DNA of 64,000 bases, taken from positions 3,549,001 to 3,613,000 of the forward strand of contig NZ_CP088247.1 of assembly GCF_021117295.1 (NCBI RefSeq), written 5' to 3'. Below are positions 26,516 to 35,657 of the stretch, in pieces (the first letter of the stretch is position 1; the number at the start of each line of letters is the position of its first letter). The notes beneath the pieces are model-generated. The model searched no databases and was not told where the DNA came from. It worked only from the letters and a program-made list of their open reading frames with translations. This stretch comes from Methylorubrum sp. B1-46 (lineage in GTDB: Bacteria; Pseudomonadota; Alphaproteobacteria; Rhizobiales; Beijerinckiaceae). The translations under genes and the position numbers were made by a program.

Positions 26516-27838
26516 ATGGCGGCTGGCTCGCGGCGGGCCGTGCACAGTGTGGCTTGCGCTTCGATCGGGCTGGCAGCCGCCCTGATGGCGGCAGTCCTGG
26601 TGCCGGTTCACGATCGGTCGGCGGGTCCGCGCGCGGCCCTCGACCCGGCCGGCGCAGCACCCGCCCCACAGGCGCCCGCGCCGGAGGAGCGGCCGACCCG
26701 CATCGTCCTCGGGCCGGAGGGGCGCGACGTGCGCCTGTCGGGCGAGTTGACCGAAGGGGCCGCCGAACGTCTCACCCGGCTCCTCGACATCCATCGCGGG
26801 ATCGAGCGCATCCATCTCACCAGCGAGGGCGGCTTGGTCGATGAGGGCGCGGCCATCGGTGCGCTGATCGCGGCACGCGGCCTCGTCACCTACGTGCCGG
26901 ATTACTGCGTCTCCGCCTGCACCCTGGCCTTCGTGCGCGGACGTCAGCGGCTCGTCCGAGCGGATGCGCGGCTCGGCTTTCACGCGCCCTACGAAACCGA
27001 TCCGGTCGGTGTCGAGATCGCGGTCGACAGCGCCCCCGAGCGCGCCGCCTATCTCGCCGCGGGCGTTCAGGCCGAGTTCGTCGATGCCGCCCTCGAGGTC
27101 CGCCCGGACGATCTGATGATTCCCGATACCGGCACCCTGGTGGAGGCCGGTGTCGCCACCAGCATTGTCGATGCCGATCGCTTCCCCGATTCCAGTCTCG
27201 ACGACGGCGCCGACCCGGAGCGGGCCCGAGCCGTGGTGCTGCACGACGTGCCGCTGCTCGATGCGGTGGAGGCGGGCGCACCGGGAACGATCGCGCCGAT
27301 CGCCGCGTGGTATCTCGACGGCTACCAGAGGGGACGCCCGGAAGGGGAGGCGGTGGACGGCGTCCGCCGCATGGCCGCCCAGGCCCTGGCGCGAAGCCTC
27401 GGCGAGGCCGATCCGGAAACGCTGGTCGAACTCGGCCGGATGATGTTTCAGGCGATGCATCGCTCGCAGCCGGGCAGGACACGCGTCTGCGCGGCGGCCA
27501 GGGAGGGGGCGGGGGCCGTACTGACCCGGCCGCGGCCCGACCGAACGCAGCTCGCCGCCGGCCGGACGATCCTGGCGCGCGCCCTCGGATTGCGGGCCGT
27601 TGATGAGACGGAGGCCCCTCGAGGCGTGCGCGGAGAGGATCGGGCCGGGCCCCTCGCGGCTGAGGCGGCATCGCCGGGGCCGATTCGAAGACGCGGCTGC
27701 ACGGCCCTTCGTAAAGCCTTCGCCGCGGCCCTGTCCCGGCCGGTGCCTGAGGCGGCCAAAGCCCTGCGCCCGCTCCTGTTCCCCACAGCGCCGACACGGG
27801 CTCGCCCGGCGCTGGAAGCCTCCGCCCTGCCGCAATGA
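26516..27838 (+). CDS. ClpP-like periplasmic protein (COG3904-like)
   Basis: A 440-residue protein with an N-terminal signal or anchor (AVHSVACASIGLAAALMAAVLVPV), a Pro/Ala linker and a crotonase/ClpP-fold domain at about 60-165. The pattern IHLTSEGGLVDEGAAIGALIAARGLVTYVPDYCVSACTLAFV followed by LGFHAPYE places the nucleophile at Ser133 and the His at 156, as in COG3904 predicted periplasmic proteins. The region beyond residue 180 has no recognised domain; an Ala/Arg-rich C-terminal 150 residues is probably disordered. Function in this family is unknown. No partner gene is evident; the downstream PAS gene is convergent. Confidence 0.78.
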   Translation: MAAGSRRAVHSVACASIGLAAALMAAVLVPVHDRSAGPRAALDPAGAAPAPQAPAPEERPTRIVLGPEGRDVRLSGELTEGAAERLTRLLDIHRGIERIHLTSEGGLVDEGAAIGALIAARGLVTYVPDYCVSACTLAFVRGRQRLVRADARLGFHAPYETDPVGVEIAVDSAPERAAYLAAGVQAEFVDAALEVRPDDLMIPDTGTLVEAGVATSIVDADRFPDSSLDDGADPERARAVVLHDVPLLDAVEAGAPGTIAPIAAWYLDGYQRGRPEGEAVDGVRRMAAQALARSLGEADPETLVELGRMMFQAMHRSQPGRTRVCAAAREGAGAVLTRPRPDRTQLAAGRTILARALGLRAVDETEAPRGVRGEDRAGPLAAEAASPGPIRRRGCTALRKAFAAALSRPVPEAAKALRPLLFPTAPTRARPALEASALPQ

Positions 27839-27857
27839 TCGCTTGAGGCCCGCGCCC

Positions 27858-28427
27858 TCAGTGCATCTGCCGTTCTCCGGTGCCGCGAAGACGGCGGGCG
27901 AGTTCGTGACCGATCTCGACGGCCACCTCATCGACGAGGCGGGCCAGCGGCGGATTGCGCAAGCCGGCAACCAACCCCTTCATCGCGGCCGCATGGTCGG
28001 CGAGACGATTGGCCTGCCGCTGCGCTTGGTCCGTTTCCGAGCCGACGGAGCGGCGCTCCTCCGTCAAATCGAAGGCGAGCCCCTGCGTCGTGCGCGCGCC
28101 GGTGCCGGGATCACGGCGGCATCGCCCCATCAGGCGCAGCCAGCGCGCACCGCCGGGTCCTGCGCGCGTGCGGAACTCCGCCTCGAAGGGGCGGCCATCC
28201 TCTCCCGCCGCCCGCAAGACGCTCTCGAGGCGGACGGCGTCCTCAGCCTCCACCGTCGCCAGCGCCAGCGTCAGGGGCGCTCCCGCCGCGGCGTCCTCGG
28301 GAACCGCCAGCAGCCGCGCCAGAATCGGCGACAGGGCAAGCCGGTCGGAACCCGGATTGTGGGCCCAGGCGCCCAGGCAGGCGGAACTCGCGAAGGCGGA
28401 AGGAAGGTCAGGTTCGAAAGCCGTCAT
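27858..28427 (-). CDS. PAS-domain protein
   Basis: About 189 residues from ATG 28427; an upstream ATG at 28487 would add 20 residues. A PAS fold covers about residues 10-130, with CLGAWAHNPGSDRLALSPILARLLAV at the start, an acidic middle, and the typical PAC ending WLRLMGRCRRDPGTGARTTQGLAFDLTEER. A helical C-terminal segment (about 130-185) follows, but no kinase, GGDEF or HTH domain is attached. It may act as a free-standing sensor or adaptor. It is divergent from the ParA/RHH pair, sharing a 359-base region with a CtrA box. Confidence 0.75.
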   Translation of the reverse strand: MTAFEPDLPSAFASSACLGAWAHNPGSDRLALSPILARLLAVPEDAAAGAPLTLALATVEAEDAVRLESVLRAAGEDGRPFEAEFRTRAGPGGARWLRLMGRCRRDPGTGARTTQGLAFDLTEERRSVGSETDQAQRQANRLADHAAAMKGLVAGLRNPPLARLVDEVAVEIGHELARRLRGTGERQMH

Positions 28428-28683
28428 CTCGGAACTTGGCACGTCGTCTCCGGGCACGAACGGCTGCAACCGGCGGCTCGCCAGCAAGCCACGGCTTCAC
28501 CCGAGCAGGGCGGCGCTTGCAGCAGAACCGGATCGCCGACGCAACCTCAGGTGACTTCCTGCGCCGCCCTGCCCTTAAGGTATGTTAATCCGCAGAGCCA
28601 CGACGCGTAAAGAGCTCAGGTAGCATTAAAGGAAAAAACCAACCTCAGGTGAAAACTCTGCGCGAGTCGGGGACGCCCACCCT

Positions 28684-28699
28684 TTAACGGCCGGTTAAC
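28684..28699 (+). promoter_or_regulatory. CtrA box upstream of the ParA-like gene
   Basis: TTAA (28684-28687), seven bases (CGGCCGG), TTAAC (28695-28699) is a perfect CtrA consensus site. It ends 87 bases before the ParA start codon. The sequence is also nearly self-complementary (TTAAC...GTTAA), so binding of the local ribbon-helix-helix protein is an alternative. Confidence 0.6.
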
Positions 28700-28786
28700 C
28701 ATGATCGGCGAAATCCGGGATCTGGGCATCCCGGCATCACAGGACCGGACAGCCTGCAAAAAACCGAAAACGGTGGGGTGGCCGGC

Positions 28787-29464
28787 ATGAAAGCGATCAC
28801 GTTCGTCACGCAGAAGGGAGGCAGCGGCAAGAGCACGCTGTGCATCTCGCTCGCGGTCGCGGCGCAGGAAGCCGGACACGCCGTCTGCATCCTGGAAATG
28901 GACCGGCAGGCCACGATCACCGACTGGCTTGACCACCGCACCGCCGACGGCCCCGAGGTGGCGCAGATCGACGCCACGCAGATCGACCTCGTGATGGAGC
29001 GGCTCGCCGAATCCTCCTACGACTACGTGTTCATCGACACTCCCGGCGTCGATTCCAACGGCACGCTCTCGGCCATCCGTGCGGCCGATCTGTGCATCAT
29101 TCCCTGCCGGCCGACCCCCGCCGATCTGCGCGCCTTCAAGCCGACGCTCGCCGCCGTCTACCGCCTCGAGAAGAAGTTCGCCTTCGTCCTGAATCAGACC
29201 CCGCCGCGCTCCTACCGCATCCGCGATGCCGCCGACGGGCTTGCGGTGCTCGGCATCCTGCCCGACGTCAACATCGTGGCCCGCAACGATCATCAGGACG
29301 CCATCGGCGTCGGCCAGGGCGTCACCGAGTTCAACCCGAAGGGTCAGGCCGCGGGCGAGATCCGCCGGCTGTGGAGCTGGATCGAGCGCCGCATGCAGGC
29401 GGCGGTGCAGCGGCCGGTCAAGGCCGCGGGCAAGGACGTGAGAAAGCATGTCAAGGCCGCCTAA
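28787..29464 (+). CDS. ParA-family ATPase (orphan)
   Basis: 225 residues from ATG 28787; a GTG at 28778 is an alternative start. The deviant Walker A motif is FVTQKGGSGKSTL, with both lysines of true ParA/MinD proteins. Walker A' lies in YDYVFIDTPGVDS. The FVLNQTPPRS block is typical of the short plasmid-type ParAs without an N-terminal DNA-binding domain. These ATPases position plasmids, chemoreceptor arrays or carboxysomes, usually with a small partner. The partner here is a ribbon-helix-helix-like protein whose gene overlaps the ParA 3' end by 17 bases. No replication gene is near, so it is not the chromosomal parAB. Confidence 0.9.
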   Translation: MKAITFVTQKGGSGKSTLCISLAVAAQEAGHAVCILEMDRQATITDWLDHRTADGPEVAQIDATQIDLVMERLAESSYDYVFIDTPGVDSNGTLSAIRAADLCIIPCRPTPADLRAFKPTLAAVYRLEKKFAFVLNQTPPRSYRIRDAADGLAVLGILPDVNIVARNDHQDAIGVGQGVTEFNPKGQAAGEIRRLWSWIERRMQAAVQRPVKAAGKDVRKHVKAA

Positions 29465-29804
29465 GCTCGACCTCGCCTCGATCGTCGCCGCCGCCGGCCC
29501 GGCCGGCAGGCCGCGCAAGGCCGGCGCCCGATCGGCTGCGAAGGCCAACGCGCCGACGGGCGCGGAGGTCGTCCGCCTCGACCTCGCGCCCTCGGATCCG
29601 GCCCCGGCCCGCGCCGGGACGTTGAAGGAGCGCGCCAAGCAGATGTCGGTCTATCTGGAACCGCCGGTCTACGACCAGTTGCGGGATCTGGCTTACGCCG
29701 AGCGCACCAAGATGCACGCCCTGATGCTCGAAGCGCTCGATCTGCTGTTCAAGCAGCGCGGCGCCCGCTCGATCGAGCAGGTGCTGGGCGAGAACCCGCG
29801 CTGA
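29448..29804 (+). CDS. Ribbon-helix-helix-like partner of the ParA ATPase
   Basis: 118 residues overlapping the ParA gene by 17 bases. The first 60 residues are basic and Pro/Ala-rich (PRKAGARSAAKANAP), suited to nonspecific DNA binding or to stimulating ParA. The C-terminal 55 residues read KQMSVYLEPPVYDQLRDLAYAERTKMHALMLEALDLLF, a beta strand followed by two helices, as in Arc/CopG-type proteins. Together with the ParA it forms a two-gene partition-like module. What it positions, if anything, is unknown. Confidence 0.78.
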   Translation: MSRPPKLDLASIVAAAGPAGRPRKAGARSAAKANAPTGAEVVRLDLAPSDPAPARAGTLKERAKQMSVYLEPPVYDQLRDLAYAERTKMHALMLEALDLLFKQRGARSIEQVLGENPR

Positions 29805-30247
29805 GTCGCGCTCAGATCGGGCCTCGTGCAAGGCACGCTTAACGCCGCCTTCACGGCACGATGAACAAATGGGGTGCGGAGACATCCGCACCACGCCGGC
29901 CCGCCCCGATTGGGGATAGGACACGAGGCGCCGAGGGTTGCCCGCCCGCATTGCCGCTTCTCGGGTCGAGGCTTGTGCGCCGCTTCTGCCGAGTAAGGCA
30001 GGCCGCTCCACCGGAAAATACGGCAGTCTTTTTCACCGATTTCAGAACCGCTTGCGAGGCTTTGCTCGCGCGTCGTGTCCGCTTCTGCATTGGGTCGGCG
30101 CGCCGTTCAGCCTTCCTTTACCGCGTCTGGACGATCCTCTGGGGACGGCCGGACGTCTTCCGGCCGGAGTGAGGCGCGATCCCCTGAGACCCAGCTTTCC
30201 GCGGTCTCGCGGGAGCCTGTGGCGTAGGCGGGGAGCGGGCGGGCGAC
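29805..30247. other. Intergenic region before rlpA
   Basis: About 440 bases. An ORF at 29861-30172 is open but Arg/Cys-rich with no domain or convincing coding pattern, so it is not called. A GGCCGG-N7-CCGGCC hairpin sits near 30148-30168, close to the rlpA start. A half CtrA-like TTAA-N7-TTCA occurs near 29839. Confidence 0.4.
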
Positions 30248-31690
30248 ATGACCCATGTCATGCCACGGGATTGGGCACGGGGCGGGAAGACCCCGGAGGA
30301 TCCGGCGCGAAATGCGCGGCCGGTCCTGCGGCCGGCCCTGCACTTGCTGGCGGTCTGCGCGGTCGCGCTGACGACCGCCAACTGCGCCAACAATCCGGCC
30401 AAGCTCGCGGGCGCCGCCTCCTCGTCGGGCAGCGAGATCGATCCGAAATACGGCGTGAAGGCAAGCCGCCGCCTCTACAACGAGGGCGACGTGATCCCGA
30501 AAGGCGGCGGACGCCGCTTCTCGGGCAAGCCCTACGTGGTGGCGGGCAAGACCTACGTGCCCCGCGAGGATGCCCGCGGCTACGTGCGCGAGGGCCTCGC
30601 TTCCTGGTACGGCAGCGCCTTCCACGGCCGCGTCACCGCCAACGGCGAGATCTTCGACCGCCACTCCATCGCCGCCGCGCATCCCACGCTGCCGCTGCCG
30701 AGCTATGTCCGGGTGACCAACCTCGACAACGGCAACTCGATGATCCTGCGCGTCAACGACCGCGGCCCCTACCATGCCGGCCGCCTGATGGACGTGTCCG
30801 AGGAGGCCGCCCGCGCCCTCGACTTCCACCGCCGGGGCACGGCGCGGGTACGGGTCGAGTATGCCGGGAAGGCCTCGGTCGCCGGCAGCGACGACCGCAA
30901 GCTGCTCGCGACCCTGCGCACGGACGGCCGGCCCGCCGCGATCGGGCGGGCACCGATCATGATGGCCGATCTCGGCCCCTCCGAGCCCGATGCCGCGCCC
31001 GAGCGGCTCGAACGCGCTTCCCGCGCACTCGCCTTCCGCCCGGTGGGCGAGCGCGACGACGACGCGCCGGAGACCGCGAGCCCCGCCACGCGCCCGAGCC
31101 GATCGGCGCCGGTCGTCCTGGCGAGCGCCGCCGTCGCCGTCCCGGCCGCCGTGCAGCCGACCGCCGCCCGCGCCGCGCCGTTCCGACCAAATCCGGCGCC
31201 AAGCCCGGTGGCGGTCGCCGCGGCCCCATCCACGCCCGCCAAGTCGACCGAGCCGCGCCGCATGGTGGCCGAAGCCGGCCGCTCCGCCCCACCGATGCAC
31301 GGCCGAGCCAAGGACATGCCGGCCCCAGCCGCGCCAACGCGCCTGGCCGCCGCGCCCGCCAAGGGCCACTCCGCTCCGATCCGCACGGCGCAAGCGGTGC
31401 CGCTCAAGCCGGCCGCGATGAAGGCGGCGCCGGTTCAGCAGGTGGTCGCCAATAGCGCTCCCAAGGGTGCGATCAAGTCCGCCGGAAAAGCCACCGAGCC
31501 GGCTCCGCGTCTCGCGGCGATGCCCGCTCCCTCGAAGCAGGCGATCGCCAAGCTCGCCGGCGCCGCCCCGGCGCCGGGCGCCAAAGCCGCTCACCCTGCC
31601 GCCAAGGCGGCCACCAAGACGGCCGCCGCTCAAGCGCCCGGCCCATCCGGTGCCAAGCCGAAGCGCTCGCAGGTGGCGGCGGCGAACTGA
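30248..31690 (+). CDS. rlpA: RlpA-family septal ring lytic transglycosylase-like protein
   Basis: 480 residues. The N-terminus has a signal with a lipobox-like LTTANC (about residue 46), so it is probably an outer-membrane lipoprotein. The double-psi beta-barrel is at about 115-210: REGLASWYGSAFHGRVTANGEIFD, MYVRVTNL-type block (SYVRVTNLDNGNSMILRVNDRGPYH) with the catalytic-type Asp in VNDRGP, then RLMDVSEEAARALDF. RlpA cleaves naked glycan strands at the septum. In place of a SPOR domain, the C-terminal 250 residues are Ala/Pro/Lys-rich low complexity, so recruitment to the septum would need another route. A possible second start at ATG 30260 is close by. Confidence 0.88.
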   Translation: MTHVMPRDWARGGKTPEDPARNARPVLRPALHLLAVCAVALTTANCANNPAKLAGAASSSGSEIDPKYGVKASRRLYNEGDVIPKGGGRRFSGKPYVVAGKTYVPREDARGYVREGLASWYGSAFHGRVTANGEIFDRHSIAAAHPTLPLPSYVRVTNLDNGNSMILRVNDRGPYHAGRLMDVSEEAARALDFHRRGTARVRVEYAGKASVAGSDDRKLLATLRTDGRPAAIGRAPIMMADLGPSEPDAAPERLERASRALAFRPVGERDDDAPETASPATRPSRSAPVVLASAAVAVPAAVQPTAARAAPFRPNPAPSPVAVAAAPSTPAKSTEPRRMVAEAGRSAPPMHGRAKDMPAPAAPTRLAAAPAKGHSAPIRTAQAVPLKPAAMKAAPVQQVVANSAPKGAIKSAGKATEPAPRLAAMPAPSKQAIAKLAGAAPAPGAKAAHPAAKAATKTAAAQAPGPSGAKPKRSQVAAAN

Positions 31691-31732
31691 CGCCGCCTCC
31701 ACCGAGCCGTCACCCGGACGGGGCGGTGGCTC

Positions 31733-31753
31733 AGCCCGATGCTCCGGGCTTTT
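31733..31753 (+). terminator. Probable terminator after rlpA
   Basis: AGCCCG (31733-31738) pairs with CGGGCT (31745-31750) and is followed by TTT, about 40 bases after the rlpA stop and before the convergent gene end. Confidence 0.5.
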
Positions 31754-31820
31754 GGCTCGGTCGTCTTCCTCAGAAGGCCGGCGGCCACCTTTCGGGATGA
31801 TGCTCTAGCGGAGCGTTGCT

Positions 31821-33719
31821 CTACTCCGCCTTGGCGTTCACTTCGAGCTTGTCGAGCACCGCCGCCGGGGTCGGGGCCGTGCTGACATCGACCATGCCGA
31901 CGCCCTCGCCGTTCTTCGCCTTGGCGCTGATCGAGAGGGTGCCGGGCTTGGCCACGAACTTGCCCATCGCCGCGCCGATCGCCTTGGCGGCGGCCGAGTT
32001 GCCGAGGATCACCGGCACGCCGATCACGCTCGCCGTGACGTATTCCTTGCGCAGCTCGTCGGGCTTGAGGCTCAGCACCTTGGCCTGGGCGTCGATGAAG
32101 CGCTCGAACAGGCCGCCATTCTCGAGCGTCAGGTCGAGCGCCTTGGCAGTGGCCGAGAGCATGGCGAAGCCCGACACCGCGGCATCCGGATCGAACACTT
32201 CAGGGCCGATGCCGCCGAGCGTGGCGTTGAGGTGGAGGCGGCCCATATCCTTGCCGGAGAGCGACAGCTCCTTGAAGCTGAATTCCCGGCTGTCCTCGTT
32301 CCAGGCGGTGTCGGCCGTGGCATCGAGGTCGAGGTCGCGGTAGCCGTAGAGGCCGAGGGAGCCGAGGCCGGGCACGCCCTCGACGGCGGAGGCCGGCAGG
32401 GTGAGGCCGGTCAGACTAAAGCGGGTCTGCGTCGGCACGCCGTCCTTCGGCGGCCCGAAGCTCATGCTGGCGCCGCGCAGGCCGATCCGGAGCGGCGGGA
32501 GCGGGACCAGCTTCGGCGCCTTGAGCGGATCGCCCGAAGCAACGGGCCCAGGCACCGTGCCGGCCTGGGCGAGATCGAGCCCGAGATCGGTCAGGGTCAG
32601 CGTGCCGATGACCGGCGTCAGGCGGCGCAGTTCCGCCTCCTGCAGGTCCGGTGCCGGGGCGGCCCCCTTCGGCAGGGTCTTGTCGGCGGCGGGCGGCACC
32701 TGGGAGAGGCGGCGCAGGGCGGCGATGGTCGGCTCCAGGGAGAAGCCGGTGAGCGTGAGGCGCCCGACCTTGCCCTGCGCCTCCTTGGCGCCGAAACCAA
32801 TCTCGGCCAGCGTGATCCCGGCCCCGGCACCGCCCGCGTAGCTCATGCGGCCGACGCTGAAGGAGAGCGGATCCTCGCCCTTCACCTCCTTCACGGTCAG
32901 GTCCGTCGCCTCCAGGCTGCCCACGGAGACCGATTCGGCGAGATCCGCGAGCAGGCCGGCGGCGCGGGCGCGCTTGGCCCGGTCGTCCTCGGCGAGGGCG
33001 CCGTCGCCTAGAGCCTCGACGGCTCCGCGCCAGGTCGCCGGCGTCTGGCGTCCGGCGAGGTCGCGGCCGGTCAGGCGGGCGATTGACACCGTGGTGCCGC
33101 GCTCGTCGATGAAGGCGATGCTCTCGACGGAGAGCGCCGCGTAGAGGCGCTGGAACGGGCTGCCGGCATTTCCGGCCTCGCTGTAGAGGCGCGCCAGCGC
33201 GGTGAGATCGACCTCCTCGGCGCGGATCCGGCCGTAGCTGCCGCTGCCCGCCTGCGGCGCGCCCTCGACGGAGAGCGTCGCGCCGGCCGCGATCAACTCG
33301 CTGATGCGCCCGGCGCGAATCGTCCGCGCCGCCACCTCGCGATAGGTCACCACCTGCCGCTTCTCGCCGTCCCGACGCTCGACCCGCAATTCCGGCATGG
33401 TCAGGCTGCCGGCATCGAGGCGCTGGAGCCGGGCGGGCCAGGATTCCTTGGGATCTTGGCCGTCCTTGGCGTCGGCCTTGAGGATCGCGAGCAGATCGTC
33501 ACGCGACAGGCGCGTGCCGCTCACCGTCACCTTCGGAGCCGTGACGAGCGTGTCGCCGAAGGCGAGGCTCACGTTGTCGAGGACGAGATCCTGGACTGCG
33601 GAGGCCGCTTCCTGCGCGATAGCCGGTGCCGATGGCACGGGCCCTGTCAGCAGCGCCACCGCGCAGGCCGAGGCGAGCAGTGCCCGCATGAGGACGGGAC
33701 GGCGCGTCGATGACGTCAT
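31821..33719 (-). CDS. Large exported protein of unknown function
   Basis: 632 residues from ATG 33719. A signal peptide (RRPVLMRALLASACAVALLTGPVPSAPAIAQ) is followed by a long sequence with no transmembrane segments. It is built from repeating beta-rich units in which short phrases such as LTLTDLGLDLAQAG, LRIGLRGASMSFGP and FSLTGLTLPASAVEG recur with loose similarity. The composition resembles periplasmic AsmA-like or lipid-transfer beta structures, but no named family can be assigned from sequence alone. The gene stands alone on the minus strand between rlpA and erpA. Its own start has a fair Met codon context; long in-frame upstream sequence on this strand is antisense to dgt and not coding. 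Confidence 0.8.
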   Translation of the reverse strand: MTSSTRRPVLMRALLASACAVALLTGPVPSAPAIAQEAASAVQDLVLDNVSLAFGDTLVTAPKVTVSGTRLSRDDLLAILKADAKDGQDPKESWPARLQRLDAGSLTMPELRVERRDGEKRQVVTYREVAARTIRAGRISELIAAGATLSVEGAPQAGSGSYGRIRAEEVDLTALARLYSEAGNAGSPFQRLYAALSVESIAFIDERGTTVSIARLTGRDLAGRQTPATWRGAVEALGDGALAEDDRAKRARAAGLLADLAESVSVGSLEATDLTVKEVKGEDPLSFSVGRMSYAGGAGAGITLAEIGFGAKEAQGKVGRLTLTGFSLEPTIAALRRLSQVPPAADKTLPKGAAPAPDLQEAELRRLTPVIGTLTLTDLGLDLAQAGTVPGPVASGDPLKAPKLVPLPPLRIGLRGASMSFGPPKDGVPTQTRFSLTGLTLPASAVEGVPGLGSLGLYGYRDLDLDATADTAWNEDSREFSFKELSLSGKDMGRLHLNATLGGIGPEVFDPDAAVSGFAMLSATAKALDLTLENGGLFERFIDAQAKVLSLKPDELRKEYVTASVIGVPVILGNSAAAKAIGAAMGKFVAKPGTLSISAKAKNGEGVGMVDVSTAPTPAAVLDKLEVNAKAE

Positions 33720-33922
33720 GGCTGGGTCGGATCGCAGGCTGGCGGGAGAGCGGGGATGGACCGTGAGGCGTTTATCCCTGCCGGTTTTCCACAGGCGTGG
33801 CAATTGCGGCCGCGCCACGCAGCGGACGCTTCGCCCGCGTTGTTCGAGCGCGCCGCCTCGGATCGTGGTCCCAAGGCATCGTCTGTTGCCGAAAGCCGGC
33901 AACCACCGTTCGGGACGATGCG

Positions 33923-34249
33923 CTAGATCGCGAAGGAGGTGCCGCAGCCGCAGGACGCCGTCGCCAGCGGGTTCTCGATCTTGAAGGACTGGCCGATCAG
34001 GTCGTTCACGAAATCGATGGTCGCGCCGCCCATATATTCGAGCGAGACCGGATCGACGAGCACGGTGGCGCCGTCGCGCTCGATCACGATGTCGTCGCCC
34101 TCGCGGGCGTGGGTGATGTCGAAGGCGTAGGAGAAGCCCGAGCAGCCGCCGCCGTTGACGCTGATGCGCAGCGACGAGCCGGGGGGCTCGGAGCCCATGA
34201 TCTCGTTGATGCGCTTGGCGGCGCGGGCAGTGAGGATGATGTCGGCCAT
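33923..34249 (-). CDS. erpA: A-type iron-sulfur cluster carrier ErpA
   Basis: 108 residues from ATG 34249 (MADIILTARAAKRINEIM). The three cluster ligands are present: Cys in SVNGGGCSGFSYAF and the pair in ASCGCGTSFAI at the C-terminus. The middle block VLVDPVSLEYMGGATIDFVNDLIGQSFKIENP is typical of HesB/IscA/ErpA proteins. It passes Fe-S clusters to apo-enzymes in the cytosol. It is divergent from dgt, an arrangement common in alphaproteobacteria. ErpA versus IscA cannot be settled with certainty from sequence alone. Confidence 0.93.
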   Translation of the reverse strand: MADIILTARAAKRINEIMGSEPPGSSLRISVNGGGCSGFSYAFDITHAREGDDIVIERDGATVLVDPVSLEYMGGATIDFVNDLIGQSFKIENPLATASCGCGTSFAI

Positions 34250-34376
34250 CGTGGTACGGCCCCGTTCGTAAACCGGTGTCATGAAGGGCGAGCGCCCGCG
34301 ATTGCCGCGGGCGTCGCACCACACAAGATATGAGGCGCGAGGGCCGGCCGCAACGCGGCGAGGAAGGGGATCGACT

Positions 34377-35630
34377 GTGCAGGTGCGGCAGAACGGCGAG
34401 CGCTGGCGGGCGCCCTACGCCACCGATCCGGCGGCAACTCGCGGGCGTCTGATCCCCGAGGCGTTCTCGCCGACCCGCAGCGACTTCCAGCGCGACCGTG
34501 ACCGGATCATCCACTCCACCGCCTTCCGGCGGCTCAAGCACAAGACCCAGGTCTTCGTGCATCACGAGGGCGACCATTACCGCACGCGGCTCACCCACAG
34601 CCTGGAGGTGAGCCAGATCGCCCGGGCGCTGGCCCGCGCGCTCGGCCTCGACGAGGATCTCGCCGAGGCGCTGGCGCTCAGCCACGACCTCGGCCACACC
34701 TGCTTCGGCCATACCGGCGAAGACGCGCTGCACGCCTGCATGGCCGCTTACGGCGGCTTCGACCACAACGCCCAGGCGCTGCGCATCGTCACCCGGCTGG
34801 AGCGGCGCTATGCCGGCTTCGACGGGCTCAACCTGACCTGGGAGACACTGGAGGGCCTGGTCAAGCACAACGGACCGCTCCTCGACGCCAGCGGCGCGCC
34901 GGTCCCGTGCTACGCCGAGAGCGGCATCCCGGCGGCGGTACTCGAATACAACGCAGTCAACGATCTCGAATTGTCGCGCTTCGCCGGTCCGGAGGCGCAA
35001 GGCGCCGCCCTCGCCGACGACATCGCCTACGATGCCCACGACCTCGACGACGGCTTGAGGGCCGGGCTGTTCGACCTCGCCGACCTCGCCACGGTCCCCT
35101 TCCTCAAAGGGCTGCTCGACGAGATCGACGCCCTGCATCCCGGCCTGGAGCCGTCGCGAAAGATCCACGAGCTGGCGCGGCGCGTCATCACCCGCTTCGT
35201 GGAGGACGTGATCCGCGAGAGCGAGGCGCGCCTCGCCAGGCTGGCGGCGGGCAGTGTCGGCGACATCCGCGCCGCGTCCGAGCCGGTGATCGCCTTCTCG
35301 CCGGCCATCGCCACGGCGGATGCCGACATCAAGCGGTTCCTGTTCGCACGGATGTACCGCCATCGCGAGGTGATGGCGGTGCGCGCCAAGGCCGCGACCA
35401 TCGTCGGCGACCTGTTCGCGGCTTTTCTCGCCGATCCGGCGCGGATGCCCGAGGAATGGTCGGACGGGCTCAAGGGCGCGAGCGAGGCCCGCATCGCCCG
35501 GCGCATCGCCGACTACATCGCCGGCATGACCGACACCTACGCGGTGCTCGAACATGGCCGGCTGTTTCCGGTCACGCCCAACCTGCACTGGAGCCCGCCG
35601 AGCCGGGGCCTGCCGCTGACGGAGCCGTGA
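34377..35630 (+). CDS. dgt: Deoxyguanosinetriphosphate triphosphohydrolase-like protein
   Basis: 417 residues from GTG 34377, with GGAAGGGGA six bases upstream; upstream in-frame codons overlap the erpA promoter region. HD-domain metal ligands are visible in [22 protein letters not shown] and [18 protein letters not shown]. The N-terminal substrate block [32 protein letters not shown] is diagnostic of the Dgt-like proteins (subtype 2) of alphaproteobacteria. It hydrolyses dNTPs to nucleosides and triphosphate. In many relatives argS follows directly; here two unrelated genes lie between. Confidence 0.94.
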   Translation: MQVRQNGERWRAPYATDPAATRGRLIPEAFSPTRSDFQRDRDRIIHSTAFRRLKHKTQVFVHHEGDHYRTRLTHSLEVSQIARALARALGLDEDLAEALALSHDLGHTCFGHTGEDALHACMAAYGGFDHNAQALRIVTRLERRYAGFDGLNLTWETLEGLVKHNGPLLDASGAPVPCYAESGIPAAVLEYNAVNDLELSRFAGPEAQGAALADDIAYDAHDLDDGLRAGLFDLADLATVPFLKGLLDEIDALHPGLEPSRKIHELARRVITRFVEDVIRESEARLARLAAGSVGDIRAASEPVIAFSPAIATADADIKRFLFARMYRHREVMAVRAKAATIVGDLFAAFLADPARMPEEWSDGLKGASEARIARRIADYIAGMTDTYAVLEHGRLFPVTPNLHWSPPSRGLPLTEP

Positions 35631-35657
35631 CTCCCCGTCGGCGGCATCGAATGCCCG

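Noticed and set aside
29838..29853. CtrA-like TTAA-N7-TTCA
   Set aside because: The second half is mismatched and the nearest start codon is about 400 bases away.
29861..30172. ORF of 103 codons before rlpA
   Set aside because: Composition is Arg/Cys-rich, it has no domain or coupled ribosome-binding site, and other frames look alike.
30252..30267. CATGAC-N4-GTCATG palindrome at the rlpA start
   Set aside because: It lies within the first codons (ATGACC...GTCATG) and is short enough to be chance in coding sequence.
34250..35588. Possible long N-terminal extension of the exported protein at 31821-33719 through the dgt region
   Set aside because: The extra part is antisense to dgt and erpA upstream sequence, while a signal peptide begins at the ATG at 33719.
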